A stretch of 8,204 bases of DNA from Pseudomonadota bacterium (GTDB lineage Bacteria > Pseudomonadota > Gammaproteobacteria > Pseudomonadales > UBA5518), in NCBI GenBank assembly GCA_963204845.1, contig CAUJIL010000233.1, positions 1-8,204 of the forward strand, in the 5' to 3' direction. Made by a program: the position numbers and the translations under genes. Shown here one piece after another: positions 1-6,501 of this stretch (position 1 is the first letter of the stretch; each line of letters starts with the position of its first letter). The notes beneath the pieces were generated by a model. That model worked only from the letters and a program-made list of their open reading frames with translations. It was not told where the DNA came from and ran no database searches.

Positions 1-94
1 AGCCGTCGGCGTCGCCGAGTTGTGCCTCGATCGTGGTGGCGGAGGCGGTGGTGCAGAGCATGGCGAACAGTGCGCCGGTGAGCAGATGTTTCAC
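1..94 (-). CDS. 5' fragment of a gene for an exported protein (signal peptide only)
   Basis: Reading leftward from a GTG at 94-92 gives 31 codons that run off the window edge. They begin MKHLLTGALFAMLCTTASA and continue TTIEAQLGDADG. This is a textbook signal peptide: a Lys/His N-region, a hydrophobic core, and an A-S-A signal peptidase I site at about residues 17-19. The mature protein is therefore probably periplasmic or secreted. The Cys at residue 14 follows M-L rather than a lipobox, so a lipoprotein is less likely. The start is supported by GAGGGAG (complement of 103-109), eight bases upstream. The mature part is too short to name a family. The gene is divergent from the nuclease operon at 416. 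Codon use and signal are convincing, but the fragment is short. Confidence 0.62.
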   Translation of the reverse strand, partial: MKHLLTGALFAMLCTTASATTIEAQLGDADG

Positions 95-371
95 GAGTCG
101 GGCTCCCTCGGTGGATCAGAAAATCGATTAACGTAACGCCGCACCGAGTGCTGCGTCGCCGACGGATTCACTAGGCAAATTTTGCGCCAATGGATAAAGC
201 GAAGGCAAAACAAACACATACACATGCGATGGCGATTGCTGTGTAAAAAATATCGACATGTGGTTGCCGTGTCGCCTTGCCGCGTGTGAACTGGCCTGGC
301 AGTGACCGCAAATGAGCGCACCGCGCCCCGCAGCCGCACCTCCTGAGGCTGCGCCCGGCGACAATCGGCGC

Positions 372-380
372 TGTTATGCT
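372..380 (+). promoter_or_regulatory. Extended -10 promoter candidate for the SbcD/SbcC-like operon
   Basis: TGTTATGCT matches the extended -10 pattern TGnTAnnnT. The hexamer TATGCT shares four of six bases with TATAAT. No good -35 is seen 16-18 bases upstream, which is acceptable for extended -10 promoters. Transcription would start near 387 and leave a leader of about 29 bases before the ATG at 416. This assumes sigma-70-type recognition. Confidence 0.42.
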
Positions 381-402
381 TGCCCCGCGTCGAGAATCGC
401 CG

Positions 403-407
403 AGGAG
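403..407 (+). promoter_or_regulatory. Ribosome binding site that fixes the nuclease start
   Basis: AGGAG lies eight bases before the ATG at 416. The same frame stays open back to a TTG at 380, but the extra 12 residues fall before the conserved beta-strand and HTADWQIG motif with which this family begins. The Shine-Dalgarno position makes ATG 416 the better start. Confidence 0.75.
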
Positions 408-415
408 TCGTGCCG

Positions 416-1537
416 ATGCCCCGTTTGCTGCATACCGCCGACTGGCAGATCGGCCGCCAGTATCCGCGTTTCGAACCGGAGGACGCCGCCGCGCTGGCGG
501 AGGCGCGGATCACCACCGTGGAGACGATCGCCGCCATCGCGCGCGAGGAGCGCGTGGACGCGGTGCTGGTGGCCGGCGACGTGTTCGATGCGCAGACGGT
601 GTCGGATCGCACGATCCGCCGGCTGTTCAACGCGCTTGCCGCGTATCCGGGGCCGTGGTTCATGATCCCCGGCAACCACGACGCGGCGCTGGCCGAGAGC
701 GTGTGGACGCGCGCGCAGCGTCTGGGTGCGGTGCCCGCGAACGCGCAGCTGTTGCTGCAGCCGGGCGTGTATGCGTTCGAGGCGCTGGGTTTCGCGGTGC
801 TGGCCGCACCGCTTACCCAGCGCCATACCTACGGTGACCTCAGCGACTGGTTCGATCGCGCCGAGACCGCGCCGGGGCTGCTGCGCATCGGGCTCGCGCA
901 TGGCAGCGTGCAGGGTGTGCTGGCCGAGGATATCGATTCGCCGAACCCGATCGCCGCCGATCGGGTCGCGCGTGCCCGGCTGGCGTATCTGGCGCTCGGC
1001 GATTGGCACGGCGCCAAGTGCATCGACGAGCGCTGCTGGTACAGCGGCACGCCGGAGCAGGACCGCTTCAAGGACAACGGTGCCGGGCAGGTGCTGCTGG
1101 TCGACATCCCGGCCGATGGCTCGGCGCCGCGGGTCGAGCCGCGCAAGAGCGGGCAGTACGCGTGGCATGCGTGGCAGTTCCGGCTGGACGTGGACACGGA
1201 CCTGGACCGGCTCGCGCAGGAGCTCGAGCGGCTGGCGCCGCACTCGGTGCTGCAACTCGATATCGAGGGTCGGCTCGATCTCGCGGGCCGGCAGCGGCTG
1301 CAGGAGATTCTTGCGGTGGCCGAGGCACGCCAGCGGGCGCTGCTCACCGATCTGTCGGGGCTGCGGCTGCAACCCTCGGAGTCCGATATCGCGGCGCTGC
1401 AGGCCGACGGTTACCTGGGCGACGTGCTGGCCGCGTTGCGCGACCGTCAGGCGGACGCGGCCGACGCGCTGGCGCGCGAGGCGCTGGTGATCCTCGCCGG
1501 GCTGCTCGGCGAGCGCGCGGCCGGGGAGGTGCGCTGA
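416..1537 (+). CDS. SbcD/Mre11-like metallophosphoesterase (DNA repair exonuclease family)
   Basis: A 373-residue cytoplasmic protein of the calcineurin-like phosphoesterase fold, expected to be the nuclease subunit of an SbcCD/Mre11-Rad50-type complex. Motifs in order are DWQ (D9, Q11), GDVFD (G54-D58), GNHD (G86-D89), AHG (H162) and GDWH (D196, H198). Tyr-Ser-Gly-Thr-Pro-Glu at 209-214 is typical of SbcD-like proteins. In classical Mre11/SbcD the first and last motifs are DxH and GHxH. Here Gln replaces His at motif I and Asp replaces His at motif V. I recall a bacterial subgroup with DWQIG and GDWHG, so this is probably a lineage trait rather than decay. The C-terminal third (about 250-373) is the helical capping/partner-binding region. 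The stop overlaps the next start by one base (TGATG), implying translational coupling with the ATPase. Mn-dependent nuclease activity is inferred. Confidence 0.9.
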   Translation: MPRLLHTADWQIGRQYPRFEPEDAAALAEARITTVETIAAIAREERVDAVLVAGDVFDAQTVSDRTIRRLFNALAAYPGPWFMIPGNHDAALAESVWTRAQRLGAVPANAQLLLQPGVYAFEALGFAVLAAPLTQRHTYGDLSDWFDRAETAPGLLRIGLAHGSVQGVLAEDIDSPNPIAADRVARARLAYLALGDWHGAKCIDERCWYSGTPEQDRFKDNGAGQVLLVDIPADGSAPRVEPRKSGQYAWHAWQFRLDVDTDLDRLAQELERLAPHSVLQLDIEGRLDLAGRQRLQEILAVAEARQRALLTDLSGLRLQPSESDIAALQADGYLGDVLAALRDRQADAADALAREALVILAGLLGERAAGEVR

Positions 1538-4164
1538 TGAAACTGCGCAGCATCCGCGTCGAGCAGCTCCGCCAGTTCCGCCAGCCGGTGTGCATCGAGG
1601 ACCTCGCCGACGGCATCAACCTGTTCACCGGTCCCAACGAGTCGGGCAAGAGCACGCTGGTGCGCGCGATCCGCGCGGCGTTCTTCGAGCGTCACAAGTC
1701 CGCCAGCGTCGAGGACCTGCAGCCGTGGGGCGATTCCTCGGCGGCGCCGCGCGTCACGCTCGAGTTCGACTGGGGCGGCGAGCGCTGGCGGCTGGTCAAG
1801 AGCTTCCTGCGCCAGAAGCGTTGCGATCTGCAGGTAGGCGGCCGGGCGTTCAGCGGCGAGGAGGCCGAAGAACGGCTCGCCGAGTTGCTCGGTTTCCAGT
1901 TCCCCGGTCGCGGCGCCAGCCGGCCCGAGCACTGGGGGATTCCGGGCTTGCTGTGGATCGAGCAGGGAACGGGGCACGACCTGCAGCAGGCGGTGGCCTT
2001 CGCCGGTGAGCACCTGAAGTCGGCGCTGGGGCGCAGTCTGGGCGAGGTGGCGAGCAGCGCGGGTGACGAGGTGCTGGCGCGGGTCGAGCGCGAGCGTGCG
2101 CAGTTGCTGACCTCCACCGGTCGTCCGACCGGTGAGTACCAGCGCGCGATCGTCGAGCACGAGGAGCAAGGCGCCGCGCTCGAACAACTGGACGCCGACC
2201 TTGCGGCGTACCGGGAGCAGGTCGATCGGCTCGGCGAACTGCTCGAGCGCATGCGCGAAGACCACCGCCGGCCGTGGGAGGAGTTCCGGCGGCAGGCGGC
2301 GGAGGCCGCCACACGACTCGCCGAGGTGCGCAGCGCGCAGGCCGAGCAGCAGCGCGCGCGCGAACAGCTCGAGGAGGCGCGCGCAGCACAGCGCGTATGC
2401 CGCGAGCGGCTGCTGGCCTTCGACGAGCAGGAACGGGAGCTGCACGATCGCGGCGAAAAACAACGCGTTGCCGTGCAGGCGCTGGCGGATCTGCGCGCCG
2501 CGCAGCCGGCGATCGCCGCGCGACTGGAGCGCGCCCAAGCCGCGCACGGGGCCGCGCGCGACGCGTTGCAGGTGGCGCACCAGCAGGAGCAGCGCGCGCA
2601 GCTGCAAGACAAGGTGGCGCAGCTCGCGAACGAGCTGGAAGCCGCCGCCGAGCGCCTCGGCAGGGCGCAGACGCTGCAGGCCGGGCTGCGCAGCCTGCGT
2701 GAGGAGCTGCAGTCCACCGACATCGACACGCGCCGGCTGGGCCGGTTGAAGAAGGACGCACGCGCGCTGGAGGATCTGGCGCTGCAGGAGCGCACGGTCG
2801 CCACGCGGCTGCGCTTCGAGCTGCACCCCGAGCGCCACCTCGTGTTGGGCGACGAGACGCTGACCGGCCACGGCGAGCGCCTGTTGCTGGAGCCGGTGCG
2901 GCTGCGCGTGGAGGGCGTGGGCGATCTGCAGATCCAGCCCGGAGGCGAGGACCTCACCGAGCTGCTGCGCCAGCGCGAGCGGCTGCAGGATGCCGTCGCC
3001 GCCGCACTCGCTGCGTTGCGCGTGGCCAGCGTCGCGCAGGCCGAGGAGCGCGTCGAACGTGCGCGCACGCTGCGCCACGAGATCGAGCGTCGCGAGTCGC
3101 TGCTCGGGGAGATCGCGCCGGAGGGCATCGACGCACTGCAGGAGGCGCTGCAACTGGAGCGCAGCCGCCTCGGTGGTCTGCACGCGTCGCTGGCGGAGCT
3201 GCCGGCGGCGACGGCTGGCGCGGCGAGCGTCAAGGAGGCGCAGCGCGCCGCGGAACGCGCCAGCGAGGAGCTGGATGCGGCGCGGCGCGCGGCGGCCGAT
3301 CGGGAGCGCGAGGTCGGTATCGCGGAGCACACGCTCGCGCACGCGGGCGCGGAATGCCAGCGGGCTGAGGCACTGGTGCAGGCGCCGGACCGGCGCCGGC
3401 AAGTCGACGAGAGCCAGGCGAAACTGGTCGAACTGCTGGCCGCCGAGCGCGCGCTGCAGGAGACGATCGCGACCCGCCAGCTCGCCATCGACGCCGCGCG
3501 ACCCGCGGTGCTGGAGCAGGACCAGCGGCGCTTGAACGCCAGCGCGGATTCGCTGGAGCACGAGGCGCAGGCGCGCGAGCGCGAATTCCATCGGCTGCAG
3601 AGCAGCCTGGAGGCGCAGGGCGCGCACGGCATCGAGGAGCGGCGCGCCGCCACGCAGCAGGCGCTGGAGCTCGCGGCACGTCGGCGCGAACAACTCGCGC
3701 GCCGCGCCGGTGCGCTGGATCTGCTGCTAGGGCTGTTGCGCGCCAAGCGCCAGGAACTGACGCGGCGGCTGCAGGCGCCGTTGCAGCGCCACCTGAATCA
3801 CTATCTGCAGTTGCTGTTCGCGCAAGCGAGCCTGGACGTCGACGAGAACCTGGTGCCGCAGACGCTGGTGCGCCGCGTCGATGGTGCCGATCAACACGGA
3901 GACGTGCTCGCGCTGAGTTTCGGCGCGCGCGAGCAGACCGGGCTGATCAGCCGGCTGGCGTACGCGGATCTGCTGCAGGAGGCCGGGCGGCCCACGCTGA
4001 TCATCCTCGACGATGCGCTGGTGCACACCGACCGCGAGCGCCTGGCGCAGATGAAGCGCATCCTCTTCGACGCCGCCGGGCGCCACCAGATCCTGCTGTT
4101 CAGCTGCCATCCCGAGGACTGGCGCGACCTCGGCGTGGCGGCGCGCGAAATGCGGTCGTTGTGA
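1537..4164 (+). CDS. SbcC/Rad50-like coiled-coil ATPase without a zinc hook
   Basis: An 875-residue ABC-type ATPase of the Rad50/SbcC/SMC superfamily, the predicted DNA-tethering partner of the nuclease just upstream. The N-terminal half-domain has Walker A GPNESGKST (32-40) and a likely Q-loop, WIEQG (Q143). Residues about 185-425 and 480-745 are Glu/Arg/Gln/Ala-rich helix forming the two coiled-coil arms. The C-terminal half has the signature LSFGAREQ (793-800), Walker B LIILDD (821-826) and a switch histidine in SCHPE (H858). Between the arms, residues about 426-478 are rich in alternating hydrophobics, Gly and Pro (a beta-rich hinge), and no CxxC occurs there. It is shorter than E. coli SbcC (about 1048 residues). 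GGGGAGG at 1523-1529 is the ribosome site, seven bases before ATG 1537. An upstream extension of the open frame lies inside the nuclease gene and is rejected. YhaN-like ATPases are the nearest alternative name. Confidence 0.92.
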   Translation: MKLRSIRVEQLRQFRQPVCIEDLADGINLFTGPNESGKSTLVRAIRAAFFERHKSASVEDLQPWGDSSAAPRVTLEFDWGGERWRLVKSFLRQKRCDLQVGGRAFSGEEAEERLAELLGFQFPGRGASRPEHWGIPGLLWIEQGTGHDLQQAVAFAGEHLKSALGRSLGEVASSAGDEVLARVERERAQLLTSTGRPTGEYQRAIVEHEEQGAALEQLDADLAAYREQVDRLGELLERMREDHRRPWEEFRRQAAEAATRLAEVRSAQAEQQRAREQLEEARAAQRVCRERLLAFDEQERELHDRGEKQRVAVQALADLRAAQPAIAARLERAQAAHGAARDALQVAHQQEQRAQLQDKVAQLANELEAAAERLGRAQTLQAGLRSLREELQSTDIDTRRLGRLKKDARALEDLALQERTVATRLRFELHPERHLVLGDETLTGHGERLLLEPVRLRVEGVGDLQIQPGGEDLTELLRQRERLQDAVAAALAALRVASVAQAEERVERARTLRHEIERRESLLGEIAPEGIDALQEALQLERSRLGGLHASLAELPAATAGAASVKEAQRAAERASEELDAARRAAADREREVGIAEHTLAHAGAECQRAEALVQAPDRRRQVDESQAKLVELLAAERALQETIATRQLAIDAARPAVLEQDQRRLNASADSLEHEAQAREREFHRLQSSLEAQGAHGIEERRAATQQALELAARRREQLARRAGALDLLLGLLRAKRQELTRRLQAPLQRHLNHYLQLLFAQASLDVDENLVPQTLVRRVDGADQHGDVLALSFGAREQTGLISRLAYADLLQEAGRPTLIILDDALVHTDRERLAQMKRILFDAAGRHQILLFSCHPEDWRDLGVAAREMRSL

Positions 4165-4199
4165 ATCGCCGCGCGGTCGCTGGTGGCACCAATGTTCAT

Positions 4200-4249
4200 G
4201 TAGGTCCGGGCTGTGCCCGGACATTTGTTCGGCCACAGGCCGAACCTAC
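4200..4249. repeat. REP-type double-hairpin element, copy 1
   Basis: A 50-base composite palindrome. Outer arms GTAGGT (4200-4205) and ACCTAC (4244-4249) are complementary. Inside are two hairpins: GTCCGGGC/GCCCGGAC (4204-4211 with 4215-4222, loop TGT) and GTTCGGCC/GGCCGAAC (4227-4234 with 4238-4245, loop ACA), joined by ATTT. The outer arms overlap the inner stems by two bases, so the folded form would be a three-way junction. It lies 35 bases after the SbcC-like stop, between convergent genes. It resembles REP elements mobilised by RAYT (TnpA-REP) transposases; no such transposase is in the window. It may slow or stop transcription, but no U-tract makes it a canonical terminator. Confidence 0.88.
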
Positions 4250-4250
4250 G

Positions 4251-4362
4251 CGGACATGCGTTGCGCCGGACATGCATTGCGTCGGGCATGCGTCGCGCCG
4301 GGCATGCGTCGCGCCGGGCATGCGTCGCGTCGGGCATCCATTGCGTCGGGCATGCGTTAGCG
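4251..4362. repeat. Seven tandem 16-bp units between two REP elements
   Basis: Seven head-to-tail 16-base units begin at 4251, 4267, 4283, 4299, 4315, 4331 and 4347. The consensus is CGGGCATGCGTCGCGC. Units 3 and 4 are identical, and unit 5 differs from them only at its last base. Units 1 and 2 begin CGGACAT, like the REP core, while the rest begin CGGGCAT. Unit 6 has CATCCATT. Unit 7 ends TTAGCG and its last base is the first base of REP copy 2. The spacing between the two REP elements (4250-4361) is 112 bases, exactly seven periods. The period is not a multiple of three and an open frame across the array gives only a low-complexity peptide, so I do not regard it as coding. Confidence 0.9.
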
Positions 4363-4411
4363 TAGGTCCGGGCTGTGCCCGGACATTTGTTCGGCCCGAG
4401 GCCGAACCTAC
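4362..4411. repeat. REP-type double-hairpin element, copy 2, overlapping a stop codon
   Basis: A second 50-base copy in the same orientation as copy 1. The stem 4366-4373 pairs with 4377-4384 (loop TGT), and 4389-4396 pairs with 4400-4407 (loop CGA). Outer arms are 4362-4367 and 4406-4411. It differs from copy 1 essentially only in the second loop (CGA for ACA). The minus-strand flavoprotein gene ends inside it: its TAG is the complement of 4408-4410. A REP element at the 3' end of a gene fits a role in mRNA 3'-end protection or transcription attenuation, which is inferred. Confidence 0.88.
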
Positions 4412-5877
4412 GTGTTGGCGGCGTGGCGGCCGGCCTGGCGGCCGAAGAAGCTGGAATCGCCGAGCGACATACCCGAGCTGTAACCGTCGCCCCAGCGCGG
4501 GATGCCGCAGGCGGTGCGACCGGCCGCGTACAGCCCCTCGATCGCGTTGCCGTCGGGTGTGAGCACCTGCCCGGTCGGCAGCGTCGACAGTCCGCCCAGC
4601 GTGAACGAGGTGCCGGTGACCGCGTCGCCGCCGAAGTTCAGCGCCGCGAACGGCGGCTCGACCAGCGGACGCAGGTACTGCGGGATCTTGTGCCACAGCG
4701 GATCCTGACCCTCGGCCGCGTGGCGGTTGTAGGTTGCCACGGTGTGCACCAGTTCGCCCGCCGGCATCCCGAGTTCCGCTTCCACTTCCTCCCACGTCTC
4801 GCCGGCTGCGCTGATCTCGATGTCCTGGAACACCCACGGCCGCGCGAAGATCGCGTTGTCGACCAGCAGCCAGCAGCGGTCGCCGGGCTGGCGCATCATG
4901 TACTGCGTCACACGCCCGTGGTACGCGTCCTCGTTGATGAAGCGCTGGCCCATGGTGTTGACCAGGATGCCGTTCAGCAACTGGTCCGGCGGGAACATCG
5001 GACGGGTCGCGAAGAACTCGCCCATGTGGATGGTGGCGCCGCCCACGGAGGCGCCGAGCAGGATACCGGCGCCGTGGTCGTTGCCGCCGCTGGTCGGGTT
5101 CGGACACTTCAGCGCCGCCGGCACGTAGCGGCGCACCATGTCCTCGTTGCAGATGAAGCCGCCGGTGCACAGGATCACGCCCTTGCTCGCGCGCACCACA
5201 CGCGGCTCGCCGTCGATGCGCACCACCAGGCCGTGCACGCGGTTGTCGTCGTCGGCAACCAGCGCCAGTGCGCGTGCGCTGTAGCGTGTCTCGATGCCGA
5301 GCGCGTTCACGCGTTCGGTGAGCTTTTCCATGATCACCCGGCCGGCGCCCATGCCGACCAGTTGCGCGGCGTGCCCGCGCGGTGCGGGTCTGGCGTGCTC
5401 GGCGAAGGGCCACGCCTTCTCGCTGCCGGACCATACCAGCGTGTCGTCGGTCAGCGGCTCGAGGCATTTCTCGGCCGAGTAGGTGCCCTTGAACGGCACC
5501 CCCTGCGCGACCAGCCAGTCGAAATGATCGCGTGCGCCTTCGGCGTAGCAGCGCACGCGTGCCTCGTCGGCGTTGGCGCCCCCGGCCATCATCAGGTACT
5601 CGCGGAAATCCTCGGTGGCATCCTCGAAACCGGCCGCGCGCTGCACCGGCGTGCCGCCGTTGCCGCCCAGATAGAACTCGCCGCCCGAGAGCGCAGTGCT
5701 GCCGCCGGAGACCGCCGCGAGCTCGAACACGGTAACGGTGGCGCCCGCAAGGCGCGCCTCGATCGCGGCGCACGCGCCCGCGATGCCGAAGCCGACCACC
5801 GCCACCTCGGTTTCGATATCCCAATGTTGCACCGCGTCGAGGCGAAGCGGCTGCGAAAGCGAATACGGTCTGGACAA
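4408..5877 (-). CDS. FAD-dependent dehydrogenase, 3-ketosteroid delta4-(5alpha)-dehydrogenase-like
   Basis: A 489-residue soluble flavoprotein of the FAD_binding_2 (fumarate reductase/KstD) family. The N-terminal Rossmann motif is GFGIAG (29-34), with Glu52 at the end of strand two. A second FAD loop, SGGSTALSGGEFYLGG, lies at 57-72, and the C-terminal FAD segment GLYAAGRTACGIP at 448-460. Catalytic candidates are Tyr319 (NEDAYHGR) and Tyr466/Ser468 (GYSSGMSLGD). These positions match the Tyr319/Tyr466/Ser468 triad I recall for the Rhodococcus jostii RHA1 delta4-(5alpha) enzyme, which introduces the C4-C5 double bond in 3-keto-5alpha-steroids. Delta1-dehydrogenases have a different C-terminal motif. 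No signal peptide or membrane segment is visible. The start is TTG at 5877. The gene follows the membrane-protein gene by 43 bases on the same strand, so they are probably co-transcribed. The family is secure; the steroid substrate is inferred. Confidence 0.88.
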   Translation of the reverse strand: MSRPYSLSQPLRLDAVQHWDIETEVAVVGFGIAGACAAIEARLAGATVTVFELAAVSGGSTALSGGEFYLGGNGGTPVQRAAGFEDATEDFREYLMMAGGANADEARVRCYAEGARDHFDWLVAQGVPFKGTYSAEKCLEPLTDDTLVWSGSEKAWPFAEHARPAPRGHAAQLVGMGAGRVIMEKLTERVNALGIETRYSARALALVADDDNRVHGLVVRIDGEPRVVRASKGVILCTGGFICNEDMVRRYVPAALKCPNPTSGGNDHGAGILLGASVGGATIHMGEFFATRPMFPPDQLLNGILVNTMGQRFINEDAYHGRVTQYMMRQPGDRCWLLVDNAIFARPWVFQDIEISAAGETWEEVEAELGMPAGELVHTVATYNRHAAEGQDPLWHKIPQYLRPLVEPPFAALNFGGDAVTGTSFTLGGLSTLPTGQVLTPDGNAIEGLYAAGRTACGIPRWGDGYSSGMSLGDSSFFGRQAGRHAANT

Positions 5878-5884
5878 GGCGTTG

Positions 5885-5890
5885 CTCCTC
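5885..5890 (-). promoter_or_regulatory. Ribosome binding site supporting a TTG start
   Basis: The complement reads GAGGAG, seven bases before the TTG at 5877-5875. No in-frame ATG or GTG lies nearby at the start, and the GxGxxG motif sits at the expected distance (residue 29) only if the protein begins about here. The strong Shine-Dalgarno therefore decides the start and compensates for the weak codon. Confidence 0.72.
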
Positions 5891-5920
5891 GATCTGGAAG
5901 TTTCGTTGACCCGGGCGCGG

Positions 5921-6400
5921 TCAGTTCAGCCCGCCATGGCTGCCGGCCACCGCGCCGATCACGGTCGCCACGCTCAGCGTGAGCAGCAGCCAGTGCATGC
6001 GCTCGATGCGCCGGAACACCCGCTCCGGTTCGCGCCGCGCGCGCTCGATGAACCAGCGATGCAGGAACAGCGGCTCGGCGACGAACAGCATCACCGTGAA
6101 CAGCAGCCAGATCGCGACCATCGCGTGCATCCACCAGAACTGCGGGTTCGTGAAACGCTCCCACAGATCCCAGGCCCACGTGAGGTAGAAGCCGGTGGCT
6201 CCGGCCAGCAGCGTGGTGGCGCGCGCCTGCCACGCGAAGCGCCCCTCGATCGCCGCGAAGAACGCCACCCGCTCCTGCGGTTCCTTCAGGCCGCGCACCG
6301 AGGGCAGCAGCACCGTGGTCACGAAGGCCACGCCTCCTATCCACATCACGATCGCGAACACGTGCAGCGCACGCGCCAGCGCGAGGTGTTCGCTCGACAT
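5921..6400 (-). CDS. Four-helix integral membrane protein, CopD/DUF2269-like
   Basis: A 159-residue protein with four predicted membrane helices at about residues 8-31, 59-79, 88-111 and 135-153. A basic, Arg-rich loop (118-133) lies between helices three and four. Helix 1 contains ALHVFAIVMWIGG, the His-then-Trp-Gly-Gly pattern common in CopD, DUF2269 and related small membrane proteins, some of which bind haem or copper. Other helix-associated histidines are H92 and H136. No enzyme motif is visible and the exact family is uncertain. The start is ATG 6400, with a weak GGAG (complement of 6413-6416) 12 bases upstream. It is the first gene of a two-gene unit with the flavoprotein 43 bases downstream. 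It could supply a redox or membrane function to that oxidoreductase, but only the gene order suggests this. Confidence 0.85.
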   Translation of the reverse strand: MSSEHLALARALHVFAIVMWIGGVAFVTTVLLPSVRGLKEPQERVAFFAAIEGRFAWQARATTLLAGATGFYLTWAWDLWERFTNPQFWWMHAMVAIWLLFTVMLFVAEPLFLHRWFIERARREPERVFRRIERMHWLLLTLSVATVIGAVAGSHGGLN

Positions 6401-6441
6401 CGGTGGGCGGGTCTCCAGGCGGCGCTCGTCAAACGGGCGCC

Positions 6442-6472
6442 ATGATAACCGCCGCCGGCCCGTCCGGGGCAA
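6442..6472 (-). promoter_or_regulatory. Promoter candidate for the membrane protein-flavoprotein unit
   Basis: On the minus strand TATCAT (complement of 6442-6447) matches five of six bases of the -10 consensus. It is preceded at a long 19-base spacing by TTGCCC (complement of 6467-6472). Initiation would be near 6435, leaving about 35 bases before ATG 6400. The long spacer and partial -35 keep this tentative. Confidence 0.33.
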
Positions 6473-6501
6473 ACGTGACCGGTACGTAACGCGACGCCCG
6501 G

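Larger units (their letters stand above)
95..415. other. Divergent intergenic region, locally AT-rich
   Basis: These 321 bases carry no convincing gene. About 121-265 is clearly richer in A/T than the rest of the window, as expected for promoters serving the leftward exported protein and the rightward nuclease operon. An 11-base perfect inverted repeat, GCAAA-T-TTTGC, lies at 175-185 and could be a small operator. A seven-base stem (329-335 with 347-353, 11-base loop) lies just before the likely operon promoter and has no T-tract, so it is not a convincing terminator. I found no well-spaced -35/-10 pair for the leftward gene. No RNA gene was recognised. Confidence 0.5.

Noticed and set aside
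128..364. Small minus-strand open frame in the first intergenic region
   Set aside because: The peptide is compositionally random, has no good ribosome site, and covers the AT-rich promoter region.
380..415. TTG start 12 codons upstream for the nuclease
   Set aside because: It falls inside the probable -10 element (372-380) and has no ribosome site. ATG 416 has AGGAG at ideal spacing.
1003..1536. N-terminal extension of the SbcC-like frame into the nuclease gene
   Set aside because: The extension is low-complexity Arg/Ala/Gly and overlaps a real gene. ATG 1537 has a strong ribosome site, and the family-typical N-terminus begins there.
1447..3693. Very long open frames on the minus strand (and a second to 3746) opposite the SbcC-like gene
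   Set aside because: They are Arg/Ala/Leu/Gln-rich translations of the complement of a GC-rich coiled-coil gene, with no domain motifs. The plus-strand gene has all ABC ATPase motifs.
4200..4222. Rho-independent terminator for the SbcC-like gene
   Set aside because: The stem is strong but is followed by CATTTG rather than a U-tract. It is better described as a REP element with possible attenuating effect.
4251..4362. CRISPR-like array
   Set aside because: The units are contiguous 16-mers with no unique spacers and no cas genes, so this is a minisatellite.
4161..4562. Plus-strand open frame across the repeat block giving a Cys/Arg/His-rich periodic peptide
   Set aside because: Its periodicity comes from the 16-bp satellite, there is no ribosome site, and it runs antisense into the flavoprotein gene.
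4375..5982. Long plus-strand frame opposite the flavoprotein gene
   Set aside because: It is a His/Arg/Ala-rich antisense shadow with no recognisable motif. The minus strand encodes an intact FAD enzyme.
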